A stretch of 64,000 nucleotides of DNA from Micrasema longulum (Eukaryota > Arthropoda > Insecta > Trichoptera > Brachycentridae), in assembly GCA_022494885.1 (NCBI GenBank), contig JAGVSM010002828.1:1-64000 (forward strand). The letters run 5' to 3'. Both the position numbers and the translations under genes were made by a program. Under the pieces are notes generated by a model. That model saw only the letters and a program-made list of their open reading frames with translations, searched no databases and was not told the DNA's origin. This document shows positions 43,757 to 54,489 of this stretch, piece by piece. The number at the start of each line of letters is the position of its first letter. Position 1 is the first letter of the stretch.

Positions 43757-43818
43757 GTTCCCGATGTCACTGCGACCCGAGAAGATATATTGTAACGGGT
43801 AAGTAAGTTTTCACTGCT
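43757..43818 (+). repeat. Repeat K
   Basis: Aligns with 9666-9732 (cgatgtcactgcgacccgag; gatatattgtaacgggt). Interspersed, class unknown. Confidence 0.4.
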
Positions 43819-43819
43819 A

Positions 43820-44145
43820 AATCTCTTCCTCCAAACCTGAGTCCTTAAAGTAACGGGCTACTAGGTAGGGGGCAAGTGCTTTCACATCCTCAGGTAAAAT
43901 AATGGTACACTGAGGAAGCGACTTTTTTTGCATTACAAAGCAGAGGGATTACTGGAGTCACTTGCACTATCTTCAATTTCAGACGCAGGTTCGTTTATAT
44001 CGTAAATGTTATAGAGTGCGTAAATCATCTATTCCAGCCAGTAAATATTCCTGTAAATGCCTGATTTTTCTAATTGTATTCTCAAAAAGTTTTCCGACTC
44101 TGTTAAATCAAGTTGACATGTATTTGTATGAGAGATGTTATTTTC
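43820..44145. other. Nothing recognised
   Basis: A 97-codon frame from 43962 runs into FB-1 and is composite, so it is not a gene. Confidence 0.45.
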
Positions 44146-44146
44146 A

Positions 44147-44660
44147 ACAATACTTTGAGTTTGTCCAAATTTTTGTAGACAAGGACTGGATTCAACTCCC
44201 TGGGGAGCTGTTTATATTAACATTTTACAACAGAGATGAAGAACATTTAATATAGAAGTCTAGGCATCTACAGGGCTTATGACCCGTCAACTACTCTACT
44301 ACAAAAATTTGGACACACTCAAAGTATTGTTGATAAATTACCTGGTCCATGAAGAAGTATAGAAATTGAAAAAATAACATTTTCAGCTGTTGCCTAGTCT
44401 AGTATGTAGGTGAAATAATTCAATTAGATGAATCTCGCCCGCATAAATAAAGGTTTCAGCTCTTTAACTTCACAAACATCAACAGATGAAAGAATTGAAG
44501 GAATATAGATGTTCAAATATAGGCAGAATGGTGAATGTTACACAGTGTGTAAAGTGGCCACTTAAACCAGCCATTGACAGGTCATAAGCCCTGTAGATGC
44601 CTAGACTTCTATATTACCTTCTCTTAAATGTTCTTCATCTCTGTTGTAAAATGTTAATGT
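44147..44660. repeat. FB-1 palindromic copy with perfect outer arms
   Basis: Sense end module and start (44150-44290), then an antisense-oriented body (44340-44655). The outer arms are perfect over 34 bp: ttaacattttacaacagaga... at 44217-44250 is the exact reverse complement of the sequence ending at 44658. An internal end-module piece (44300-44338) separates the halves. The perfect arms suggest recent gene conversion or a young insertion. Confidence 0.75.
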
Positions 44661-44664
44661 TATT

Positions 44665-45495
44665 TTCATTTAACTATTTTTTCTTTTGGGCACTATGCAT
44701 TTTATCCGGCAACTCTTATGCAAAAAACATTGATTAATGTTAAAATGATTTTAAAATACGCTTATCTACCACCTTCATTCAATATTTGATTTAAATTCAC
44801 GAAAATACAAACAGAATGGTCGTGAGTAGCGAATCCACCCTCTATACAACCTTTCAGTAAATAATTGTTTCGAGGAATCCTTTGATGTTTTTCGTAACAA
44901 TATTTTTGCGTAATATCCTTTTGATATGAGCACTTTGTTCCTCGGTGTCTGAGTTTAATTAAAAACAATTTCATGGAAATATTTTGTAGTATTTTGAGGA
45001 TGGCATGGTATGTTCTTACTATTTTAAGTAATATATGAAATTGTGGTTTATCCTGTTTATTTTATTTTTAAATGAACTGCACAAATAATTTTTTTTATAT
45101 AAACATACAAAAAGAGAAAACACAATGAAAAATATGGTGTACATATTGGAAAAATGAAGTAATTAATTACATTCATAATAAAATAAAAATATACACACAA
45201 CAGTTTTAAACACAGCGTTATATTATTGCGTGTTGAAAAATGCAATTAGATGCCATTTATAACTGTAAAAAAATACTTGTATATTAAATCAAAAAATTAA
45301 GCAATTAATAATTTTAATACTTGAATCTCTTTATTTAATTTGAATCAACTTACATTCCCATAGTAACAAATACATAGTTATATAAATCTTACAAAAAAAA
45401 TGTAATGTAGGTAATATTTTGATCTATTGCGTTGGCGTTGTGGACCAATGAAAACATTTTGTTTTGTGAATATTTTTAAAAGTTTTTTTTTTTTT
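44665..45495. other. AT-rich stretch, nothing recognised
   Basis: A 70-codon minus frame (44762-44974) is more polar than chance AT frames, but I do not recognise it. Left uncalled. Confidence 0.4.
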
Positions 45496-45499
45496 AATA

Positions 45500-45672
45500 A
45501 ATATTTGCGTTCTTATGATTTACCCAAATATTTAATTTTGAGGGTGATTTTCAACAAGTTGTACATAACTCACTATTGGAAAATGGGAATCATGTTGGGG
45601 TAGAATGGGATTCGAACCACATATCTTTGATCCATGAGTCCGAGTTACTAGCCACAGGACCACAATCCGATT
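45500..45672 (-). mobile_element. SINE-1, antisense
   Basis: Tail ttgcgttcttatgatttacc, body ttttcaacaagttgtacat, B-box region ggattcgaaccac and head end acaggaccacaatccg, followed by (att)n at 45673-45691. Confidence 0.7.
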
Positions 45673-45727
45673 ATTATTATTATTATTAAAAATTCATTTG
45701 TGTTCAATCTCAACAACTGTGCTTAAA

Positions 45728-45815
45728 AATGGGTTTTGGTCATGTCTAGAGTAAAACTAGGACCTCAGATTTGTGAATCGGCAAAACTACTACAGGACCA
45801 CAAATCGATTATATT
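45728..45815 (-). mobile_element. SINE-1 head, antisense, very diverged
   Basis: Follows the order of the neighbouring copy (gacctcagatttgtgaatcg; ctacaggaccacaaatcg) but the B box is lost. It lies about 60 bp from the 45.5-kb copy in the same orientation, so tandem insertion or local duplication is possible. Confidence 0.4.
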
Positions 45816-46092
45816 ATTACTTATAGTTTATTTATTTATATATTGCAATACAATTATACATGTATTTTTTATTACTATGGAATTTTCATTAAATAAAAGC
45901 ATTTTCACATGCATATGAAGTGTCCTCTGGTGGAGTAAGTCTCCATTTAACATTACTCAGCCTGTTCTAAGATGGAGATTTTTTATGTTTGAAATTATAA
46001 GCAGTTATATCCTTATATTGAAATATCAGTATTGAAAATACTAAAACTTCTTCATTTTAAATAAATATATATATATTAAATAATAATTTTTA

Positions 46093-47035
46093 CAGCTATC
46101 AATGTCTTGCTGCAGAAGTGCCGTGATCAGAGAAAATAGATTTTTTCATGTTTCATAGATTATGAGAAAGCATTTGACAGGGTAAAACATTATAATTTTA
46201 TGGAAATGTTGAGGGAGTGTAATATAGACACCAAAGGTCAATTGTTTATCCAAAACCGAAACTGGTACCAAACAGTTGAAATCAGACGCGGAAACGAAAT
46301 ATCAGATGCAATACCCATTCAGCGGGGAGTGCGACAAGGTTGTATCCTGTCCCTTTTGCTTTTCAACTTGTATTCTGACTATGTTTTTAAGAAAGCGTTG
46401 AACAGAAATGAAAGAGGCCTGAAGATCAATGGAGTTGTAATCAACAATATCAGGTACGCCGACGACACTGTTTTGCTGGCGGATACCATTGCCGATCTTC
46501 AGGAGTTGTTAAATAGTGCGGATGCATTTGCAAACAACTAGGTTTAACAATTAATGTTGGCAAAACAAAATGGATAGCATTTGGTCGCCTTGATTACTCC
46601 GCATTTTCTGTCAAATTAAAGGGTAGTGACATTGAAAAGGTGGACAAATTTAAATACCTCGGAAGCATTCTAACAGAGACCCTCGATCCAGATATAGAAA
46701 TTAAATGCAAAATTGAGACAGTATGAGCTGCTTTAAATAAAATGAAATCCTTCTTCTGCAATGATAATCTCAACTTGTAAATAAGGCAAAGATTGGTAAA
46801 ATGTTATGTGTAGTCTGTATAGTTGTATGGCTGTGAGACTTGGACTCTGAAAGTGAACCCTATGAATAAGTTGGAGGCTTTTGAGATGTGGTTGCATAGC
46901 AGAATGCTTAAGATATCTTGCTTCAGGACTGTGGAGCAGATTTTCCGGGCAGCACAGGACAGGGAGACTTATGCCAGAAAGATTGCCAACGTTAGGGATA
47001 CCTGACATGGCACTAAGAGAAGAAGAACATGAACG
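46093..47035 (+). pseudogene. LINE-C non-LTR retrotransposon, RT to 3' end
   Basis: Starts at AINVLLQKCRDQRK (TAG at 46137), then CFIDYEKAFDRV (first catalytic Asp box of RT), IPIQRGVRQGCILSLLLFNL, INNIRYADDTVLLADT (YADD catalytic box) and, after a stop at the ORF end (46541), LTINVGKTKW, FKYLGSILTETLDPDIEI, further stops, LYGCETWTL, LEAFEMWLHSRMLKIS, FRAAQDRETYARKIANV and an AGAAGAAG tail. It covers RT palm and post-RT only, with at least four stops. FIDYEKAFD and YADD place it among LINE RTs; it is distinct from LINE-B (FADD). Confidence 0.9.
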
Positions 47036-47094
47036 TAAACTTGAGATATTTATAAATGAGATTCCTGTTTTTTTTCAAATAAATATTTGCGTTT

Positions 47095-47600
47095 TTTTAA
47101 TTATTTTTTTATTTATTTATTTAATCGAATGTAAAGCACAAATACATAGTTCACAAAAAATATGTTTATACAATTGGTACATTCAATAACATTTCCTTTT
47201 TATTTATGGACGAAGGCACTCCACTGACCCGCAGGCACGTTATGGAGTGTCAGTGTATTTTTTATTTTATACATAATTGTACATACTTTCAGACTAGTGT
47301 TCAAGTCGATTCAAATTATTATAGGTATGAAAATTTAAAATATATAAATAAAAGATTTTAAAACATACCTACATAAATAAAATGAGAAAGGACATTCATG
47401 AAATTAAATTAATATTTTGTCTAGTTTAGTCTAGTTTAGTCTTTTTAGTAATCCATTTATGGACCAGAGTTTTGAAAACATTATTTTTCATTTTGCTTAC
47501 CGATATATCCATACTTAAAAAGTTGTATAGCTTAGAAGCCTAAAAATTATAGTGTCTTTGACCGATATTTGGTAGCAGAAGTATTGTTGTTTGTCTTTGC
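47095..47600 (-). pseudogene. LINE 3' end, antisense, decayed
   Basis: A (ttta)n tract at 47106-47122 marks an antisense tail. 47205-47245 has a conserved-looking cactccactgacccgcaggc block. Further on, the minus strand has F-x-L-L-S-Y-x-x-F-like decayed coding sequence (47460-47580), compatible with a jockey-type C terminus. It directly abuts the LINE-C 3' end. Confidence 0.4.
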
Positions 47601-47629
47601 TTATTGTCGTAAATTTTTTGTCCGTCATT

Positions 47630-47765
47630 ATGTCTGTCCCAAACAACTCACTATTAGAAAATGTGTATCAAGTTGTGGTTAAGTAGGATTTGAACCATAG
47701 ATCTTTGACCCGTGAGTCCGAGACGTCCGAGACACTTACTATTCACGGGACCACAACCCGGTTAT
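47630..47765 (-). mobile_element. SINE-1, antisense, with internal micro-duplication
   Basis: SINE-1 order with ggatttgaaccatagatc, then gagtccgagacgtccgagac, where a 10-bp word is duplicated, and end gggaccacaacccggtt. Confidence 0.65.
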
Positions 47766-47769
47766 TTGT

Positions 47770-48885
47770 TCATATTTCTTTTTTTTTATATACACGGGTG
47801 AAAACATGACATTTCTACGCCTCACTAATATTACTATGGATTTCTATAAAGATATATAATTAAAAAACTTGAATGTTTAATTTAAGCATCTTAAAAATAT
47901 TTTTTATCAAGTATGTAATTCAAATTATTAGCAGACATTTCTCTAAAATCTAGTTATAAAAGCTTAATATGGAAATCTTTAAAAAACATGAGTATCATTA
48001 AACGTTTTTTATACTAAAATAAACTTTTATTTCTATATAAAAATTTATAAGTCGTCATTTATCAAGATTATTTTAAACACAAGTAAACCATTATGACGTT
48101 TTAAATACTCACGTACTGTATTTGCTGCCAATGCAATAACTCTCTTGTACTATCGATACGTCATAAAGTCATAAGTCATAATGTAGCAAATTTGCAACGT
48201 ATGAGTACATAGTTAGGGAGAGCTGGGATGCATTTTTGCAACGGAAGCTTTGGCCGAGGATTATCTATTCGGAATTTATTGCCACTGCAAATACATTGCA
48301 ATGATATGCGTAACGTTTCATTGATATGGTGAATTATTTTCATAATATTTAATGACTGTATAACTAAAGTCCTTCAACTGTAAGTGAGAGCAATTTCAAA
48401 AATTAAATGTACTATTTAAAATGACCGGAAGCATATTGTGTGTATTAATTAAAAAATAAATAAATAATAAATTACCCTTTTTTTCATATCCATATTTTCT
48501 CTTTCCCACCTGATGACAAGCTTCTAAAATATAAACTAAGCAGGTTAATAAAAACATGGTCATGCCATACGATCTTCTTTGTGTGTAAAATAATTTCGTT
48601 TCACTTTATTTCTGTATTCTTTACTCAAAATACAAGGTTAATTTTTTTAAATAATTTTGGTTACATATATCAACTTATATTATTTATTATGGATACAGAA
48701 GGAGAAAAAAAAAACAAAATAAAATCAGAATTAAAAAATATGAAAGAAAGAAGACATGTTATCGTGGCAGTTTATTGATTGAATTTTGGAGATCCCCATT
48801 CTTTTTTACAGTTTTTTTTTTTTTAAATGAGATTTATAAAAAAATGTTTTTCATACTTTATATGTATACAAACTTGTTTTTTATG
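47770..48885. other. AT-rich stretch, nothing recognised
   Basis: A 65-codon frame (48581-48778) without similarity. No shared repeat. Confidence 0.45.
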
Positions 48886-48887
48886 TC

Positions 48888-49135
48888 TTTTACAATGTTT
48901 TTAACTTTTTTTTGTTTTCCTCATATATTTACTTAGTTCTTTTAATATGTTTTTGCTATAATTTTTTTAATTTGTTTTTGCTTTAACTGTGTTTTTTAAC
49001 TTTGTTTTTGGTTTTTACTACGTTTTTAACTATGTTTTAAAATATGGTTTTACTATTTTTTTTATTACATTTTTTCCAATGTTTTTTACTATGTATTTAA
49101 CTGTATTTTTAAAAAATATTTTTATATGTATTCTA
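48888..49135 (+). repeat. Degenerate T-rich tandem repeat
   Basis: A loosely repeated unit of about 15-20 bp (variants of tttttactatgtttttaac) fills about 250 bp. Divergence between units is high, so it is an old minisatellite-like array. Confidence 0.5.
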
Positions 49136-49269
49136 CCTTTATTTATTTTTCCGATGAATTAATTACCGTTTTTATATTTTAACTGTCTTAGAACTAAATA
49201 CTTGCCTACTCTATTTAGTAAGTCAAAGCAACTTTGCATAAATGTATAATTTTACTAACATTTTTTTTC

Positions 49270-49330
49270 TAATGCCTAGACTTCCATATTACTTTCTCAA
49301 AAATGTGTTTTTCCCCCTTTCTTACAACAA
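49270..49330 (-). repeat. FB-1 start, antisense fragment
   Basis: taatgcctagacttccatat, tactttctcaaaaatgtg and tttcccccttt match the reversed FB-1 start. The rest is gone. Confidence 0.5.
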
Positions 49331-49440
49331 GTTTAAGTATAATTTTATGTTTATGATAAACTTAAATTTAAAAAAAAATGAAATAAAAAAATGACCGAAC
49401 TCTATGCAATCCTTTCCTTCCCTCTAATTACGAATATTGG

Positions 49441-49616
49441 CGGCCTCCGTGGTGTAGTGGTCAAGACGATTGACTCACGCACGGAAGGTTCCGGGTTCGA
49501 TTCCCGGTGAGAACACAAAAATTAAAAATGTGATTTCTCTCAAGCCTGGTTGTTCTGTAATGTAATTCACCACTGTAATTGGGCCTCCTGGCCTGTTGTG
49601 GTGCAAAAAAAAAAAA
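49441..49616 (+). mobile_element. SINE-3, best copy
   Basis: Head ggcggcctccgtggtgtagt, B box gggttcgattcccgg intact, body tgtgatttctctcaagcct, end cctggcctgttgtggtgc and A13. It is nearly colinear with the 22.27-kb copy. Intact promoter boxes and a clean tail mark it as the youngest SINE-3 here. Confidence 0.85.
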
Positions 49617-49619
49617 ATG

Positions 49620-50105
49620 AAAATGAAAATGAAATATTTTAACAAAAAAAAAACAATTGAAAAGATGTATGTTATGTAGATAGCTTGTGTTAAAATAAAG
49701 TCTAAAATATATTAAGGATGTATTTAATAAACCTGATAAAACTGTTGTATTTAAAGTTCAAAATGTATTAATTAAAACAATTATTGTAGATAGTCTGTAT
49801 CGTCGGAAGAGTGCAGTTTTTTGAAAAATACTCGTAGTATGCGAGCGTGGAATGTTTTTTTAACAGAGAAAGGACTCGATACAAAATGTTTCGACCAATT
49901 TGTGAGCTATCAATTAGTTTATTTACAATTTAATAAAGAAAGGTCATATCCACTATAATACGCGGAGTTACAGCATTTTGAATTTCATGATAAGTAGTAA
50001 TTTTATTGGTTTTACAATAACATAATTACACAATAACACTATCTTATTTGCATGTCCTTGATCCAAACAAACTCTAACTAAGAATATCCACAACTGTTTC
50101 AAAGG
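49620..50105. other. Nothing recognised
   Basis: AT-rich; no frame or repeat. Confidence 0.45.
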
Positions 50106-50370
50106 CTAAATAATAATAATAATGGGGATGCATACAGAATTAATCCGTCCATAAATCAGTGCTGACCACAAACCGCAGTGAGTTGGGCCATTGGTTCGCC
50201 TGGCGCTAATGAATCCCATCCCTGCCAGGGTCATATTATCACTATAGGGGAATACAGGGGAGGTCATATTATCAGCAGTGGAGGCGTTATTGAGAGGGGA
50301 TATGTTATCGCAGGAGGTCATGACGATCAAAGATAGATGCACCTTAAACGTACAACGTACTCTCTTGCAA
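50106..50370 (-). repeat. Retroelement-like 3' end with (ATT)n tail, unassigned
   Basis: On the minus strand, balanced-composition sequence with a 90-codon frame (PTHCGLWSALIYG near its end) closes in (ATT)n at 50110-50124. A microsatellite end after denser sequence is typical of CR1/L2-type retroelements, but the peptide is not recognised. Confidence 0.35.
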
Positions 50371-50379
50371 AAGCCCAAA

Positions 50380-51145
50380 ATATTATTATTTGCTTATAGT
50401 CCGTCACTACAATATATTATAAGAAAGTATATGGCAATGCCTTATTTATTTAATTTTATTTAAAAAATTGTCTTCTTAGACTTCCTGGTTGAAATCAGTT
50501 ATTTTTATCTAACTATATATATATATATAAATGAATCAACATTATTAGTCTCACGAAAACACGAAAATGGCTTGACAGATTAACGTGTGGCTTTTTGATT
50601 TTTTTTTTTATTTACGTTATTAAGGTTTATAAATAAAAACATATTCAATATGCTGAGTGGAAAACATTAAGAAGCAAATATGTGTTTTTCATTGACTTCG
50701 ATCAATTGAAAAATTTAGAGGATGTTGTTTTTGAAAAAACAAAACGTGCGGATACAGAAAATTTTATTTTGATACTCTGTCTAAAAAAAGAACAAATCGG
50801 TTGACTTTTGAGGTGTGGAAAACGGGACAACGAAACGTCGATTTAGTCAATTCTCACAAAAAGTCTGACATGCAGTTGTCTTTTTCCTACAGAATCAGGG
50901 AGTCATCGCAAGACAGTGACAGGAAAACAATGTTCGAATACCTATTTATCAATATTCTCTGTCCCCGCAGGTATCCAAAGTAAAAGACTTTTATTAGATT
51001 TAATTCTACTTTCACTAAAAAAAAAACTTGTGACGCATTAACTTTGCGGTCAAGCATTTTACTTAATCTTAATAAATATTTGTATATAACAATTTTCCGA
51101 CTTTTTTATGTTTGGCGGTTTCAAGGCGTACCCGGTCTCTTTGTT
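50380..51145. other. Nothing firm
   Basis: A 60-codon frame (50801-50983) is followed by a strong-looking splice-acceptor context (tctctgtccccgcag, ending 50970). Without a match this is not called as an exon. A (ta)n run lies at 50514-50528. Confidence 0.35.
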
Positions 51146-51149
51146 ACCA

Positions 51150-51300
51150 ACATGCAAAGGTGTTTAGTGAGTTTTGCATGTTGGTTTAATTGGTGTTCTG
51201 ACGAAGAGACGGATAGGTCTTGAAACCAGTAGATATAAAAAAAGTCGGCAAGTGGTTATGTATAAATATTTAATAACATGGGTTATTTTTTTAAAATTAA
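51150..51300 (+). repeat. Penelope-type retroelement fragment with hammerhead-like fold, copy B
   Basis: Aligned with 2690-2815 (minus): tttaattggtgttctgacga, the stem-loop, gaaaccagtagatataaa, agtcggcaagtgg and a taaatatttaataacat block. Similarity on both sides of the ribozyme-like core shows they are copies of one element. Confidence 0.5.
51198..51231 (+). ncRNA. Hammerhead-ribozyme-like motif, core intact
   Basis: The order is CTGACGA (fits CUGANGA), a 5-bp stem II with six-base loop (agac / gtct plus one G-T pair), GAAA, then ACCAGT followed by TA. Both conserved core boxes are present. Stem III, palindromic ACCGGT in copy A, has one change. Stem I (before 51198 and after 51231) is weak, mostly A-T and G-T pairs. 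Cleavage would be expected after the TA, if active. Confidence 0.45.
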
Positions 51301-52399
51301 ATTTATTGGAGTTTATTTATTATTTTGCCATATTTAGGTGATATGTGCGAATTTCAACAAATTGTAAAATAAAGAGAAGATAGTACAGAAAAAAAAAACA
51401 TGATCAAGTACATGGTATTACAAGAATGTAATTCTAATTCAATTTAGTGAGTTCATTTCTTTAAATTTGATAACTGTTCGAGCGGTTTCGAAAATTTTGT
51501 TTTTCATATTATTTGAAGTATTATCGTTTTATATATTTGGTTTTATATGCATGGCATTGTTCGATTATTATGAAATAAGAAATATAAATTATTTTTTATA
51601 TTTTTAACATACCATGTTCTTTGCAATAAATTCTCGTTTGTTAAATATACCCTTTAGTTCACGTAACAATTAGGTTTACAATATCAACATAATATGTATT
51701 TTATTACTATATATATTTTTTAAATTTAGTTCTGTTTCATTTTTTCACATTTCCAGAAGAAGAAAAAAACATAATAAACGTCTGTTTGTATTTTTATTAT
51801 TATTTATAAGACTGCGTATTTTTTATTGTGTTTTTATATTGGTATAGCTGGTCTAATTTAATTAAATTTGCTTAACTACACTAACGGTTGTTTTTACAAA
51901 ATGCCAATTTCGAATATTTTTAAAACAAACGGATTTATTTATTTTTTAACTTATATTTTATTTTGATGTTTTCTTTTAATCGATTTTTATTTGCGATTGT
52001 TTACAAATTTTGCTCATACTAAATATAATGAAATCGTATTTAAATATAAATTTGCAGGTAGATTAATATTTTAATAGATTCCACCATTACAATAATATCT
52101 GTACCATAAGAGGATAAAGTACGGCGGACAACTTTTAGCCGTTTTGAAGTTAAATACGAAGAAATTATCGCAATAAGCTATTTTATATGTGAGTAAATCC
52201 CAAAGTCCACTTTTGTTATAAAAATGCATTTTTCAGTATTAATAAATATCAGAATTTTACTTTGTTTTAATGCAAAAAAACATCAGTAGTCCTATATATA
52301 CTATTTTTAAATGTACTTTTATTATCAAAATAATATTTTTTTTATTTTAAAAGTTCTTTAAATATTGAAATTGTCTCATTTGATTTAAAAGTTGTGATG
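51301..52399. other. AT-rich stretch, nothing recognised
   Basis: Very AT-rich, without open frames above 60 codons. No Penelope RT or GIY-YIG motifs are seen downstream of the hammerhead-like copy. Confidence 0.45.
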
Positions 52400-52470
52400 T
52401 TTTGTGTCACAAAATAACAAAAAAAAATTCCTGAACGTTTCGTTCAATTTGACTCCTGTGGTTTATCCTT
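52400..52470 (-). repeat. Repeat J, inverse partner of 8.31-8.37 kb
   Basis: cctgaacgtttcgttcaatt and gactcctgtggtttatcc are the reverse complement of 8330-8372. Its flanks are also partly alike. Confidence 0.45.
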
Positions 52471-52474
52471 AAAA

Positions 52475-52980
52475 GTACAGGTATGTTTTCAGCGAAACAA
52501 TTTTAATGCGGTAAAAAAATAAACAATATTTGTATATTTTTTTTCCTTTCTCCTAAATCTTTATTTTTATATGTGTAAAACTCAATTCAATTGTATTATT
52601 CCCACATTTGAGTAAGTATGACAAAAGGTTTCCATAAATCTTACTTAAAATGTGTTTATACCAAAATATTTTAATGTTTATCAAAATCGCACACTCTATG
52701 TTATGTAAAGTCAGATCGCGATAGTAAACCCACAAAAGTTAAACATGATTTATAATGGCACAGCAAGTGAATGTTGATTTAATGTAGTTGGAGATTATGT
52801 ATTGTTGCTATCAGTTTTACCTACATAATTTCATGTGCTCCTGATACGTCTAATTTTTAAATGGTTTTTATTAATGTTGTAAAAAAAATGGTTAATCAAG
52901 CTACACCACACAAATCTTCAATTTCAAAACGTTTTAATTTAAGTAAATCATTCATTGTTCCGTTTTTATCAAATGAGGAA
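52475..52980. other. Nothing recognised
   Basis: AT-rich; a 60-codon minus frame (52553-52735) without similarity. Confidence 0.45.
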
Positions 52981-52984
52981 GTTT

Positions 52985-53330
52985 AAATAAAAAAGGATTT
53001 CATACGCGCGTTTAAAATAAATGCATCAAATTGTACGGCGAAGTTTCTTAAAAATGCATGAAAAAATAATTAAAACGATTTTAACAAAAAAGAACTACTT
53101 TGAACAACATCACTAGTTCTTTTGAATCGACCAATGATAGAGTATTTCGACTGATTTCTGGTTTACAGTAAACCAATTCACTAATCAGCAGAATTCAAAC
53201 GCGGAGGAATTTCAAAATTTAAAAAAATTATAGCCTTAATAATACGATACATAAATATATATATTTTTTAATTTGGCTTAGTTTTGAAACAAATCAAATA
53301 TAAAAACCACTGAACTAACTCATTTGTCAA
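52985..53330 (+). repeat. R-F, diverged
   Basis: cgcgcgtttaaaataaatgc, aattgtacggcgaagtttct, cgaccaatgatagagt, tctggtttacagtaaacc, caaacgcggaggaattt and taataatacgata follow the R-F order. The tgacgtca word is lost in this copy. Confidence 0.5.
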
Positions 53331-53334
53331 CTTT

Positions 53335-53970
53335 TTTTTTTACTTGCAACCCATTTTGACCAAATTGCAACAACTTTCGAAGATTTTATAAATTTAAATC
53401 TGGAATTTCGAATATTTTATATTCAGAACATGTTTTTTTAAATGACAACTAAAATTTAATTTCACAATATTTTAGTCCAATATACTGCAAATAAAATAAA
53501 ATTAACCTGACTCAAATAATCTTGAAATATAGTAAAATAAAGTAATTTCTGTATTGTGGAGGTTTTCATTGTCTTGTAAATATGTTTTTTTTTTGATGGG
53601 CGTTCTTACCCACTCAGCTATTTGACGAACGGTCTATTTTGATTTTTTAAAATTAAATTTATGTGTTTGAAAGAAAAGGTACAATTTTGCGTGTTATATA
53701 ATGCAATTTACATAAGTTCACATCGTAAATGCAGTAATTTTTCCTTTTTGCTTGTAGAATTCCTGTTACCGCATATTGAAACCAGAAAATGCAATATTTT
53801 ACACGTGACGTAGACAGTTCTGCTGACCCATAGCCTAGAGTTGTTTATGCTTCAGCGAGCTTATTCTGGACCCGTGTTTACCAAGCTGGGCATCCGCGTT
53901 ATTTACTTTTACATAAATCATCCTAGTTACAGTTGCGAGATCGTGATAACGCTTAATCAGAATAATTCTT
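53335..53970. other. Nothing firm
   Basis: 53800-53960 has more balanced composition, with a 62-codon minus frame that is not recognised. The rest is AT-rich. Confidence 0.35.
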
Positions 53971-53972
53971 GT

Positions 53973-54039
53973 AATTTCGGCTACATGTTTGATTTTAAAT
54001 ATATATTTTATATTTAAAATCAAACATGTAGCCGAAATT
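53973..54039. repeat. 31-bp perfect hairpin, 5-base loop
   Basis: Arms 53973-54003 and 54009-54039 are exact reverse complements. The distinctive part is cggctacatgtttg near the base of the stem. No mismatch occurs over 31 bp. It has no T-run or adjacent gene. It could be a very recent palindromic insertion, a replication-fork inversion product or a microRNA-precursor-like fold. Confidence 0.85.
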
Positions 54040-54044
54040 TTTCA

Positions 54045-54485
54045 TGTCTTTTGGCAACACTCCACAAAAAAACATAAGAAAGACATATGCTTGTATTAAA
54101 ATACAAAATAAGGTGAGGAAAACATGTGCATTCTAATATTATTTGCAAAAAAATACTTGATACTTGAGAAAGTACAGTTTTTTCCTTGAGTTTTGTATGT
54201 GAATCATATCTTAAGTATCTGAAGAGTCGTAATGTTTATAATTTGGCACAATTATGGTCATCAGATCATGAACAACAATCAGAAAGCAGTTCATAGCTAT
54301 CCAAAGTATCAGACCGATCCAGGGTTGATTCCTGGACTATCATTAAATATTGGAAGTTCGTTCTATCACTACTTGTTTCATGAAAATGCCCTCAAAATCA
54401 AAGTTTTTGATAAAATTATATACAACACAAACACAACAAACCATCACAACGTTTCCCCATGGGAGTAGGCATAAATGATTAAATA
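54045..54485. other. Nothing recognised
   Basis: A 78-codon plus frame (54232-54468) overlaps a 79-codon minus frame; neither has similarity. Confidence 0.45.
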
Positions 54486-54489
54486 AACA

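Noticed and set aside
49441..49520. Functional tRNA gene at the SINE-3 head (likewise SINE-1 and SINE-2 heads)
   Set aside because: The A and B boxes are present but the acceptor, D and anticodon stems do not pair properly, and the same body and tail follow each copy, as in a SINE.
50801..50983. Coding exon next to a good acceptor (tctctgtccccgcag)
   Set aside because: The frame has no recognisable similarity, and the sequence after the acceptor reaches a stop within three codons.
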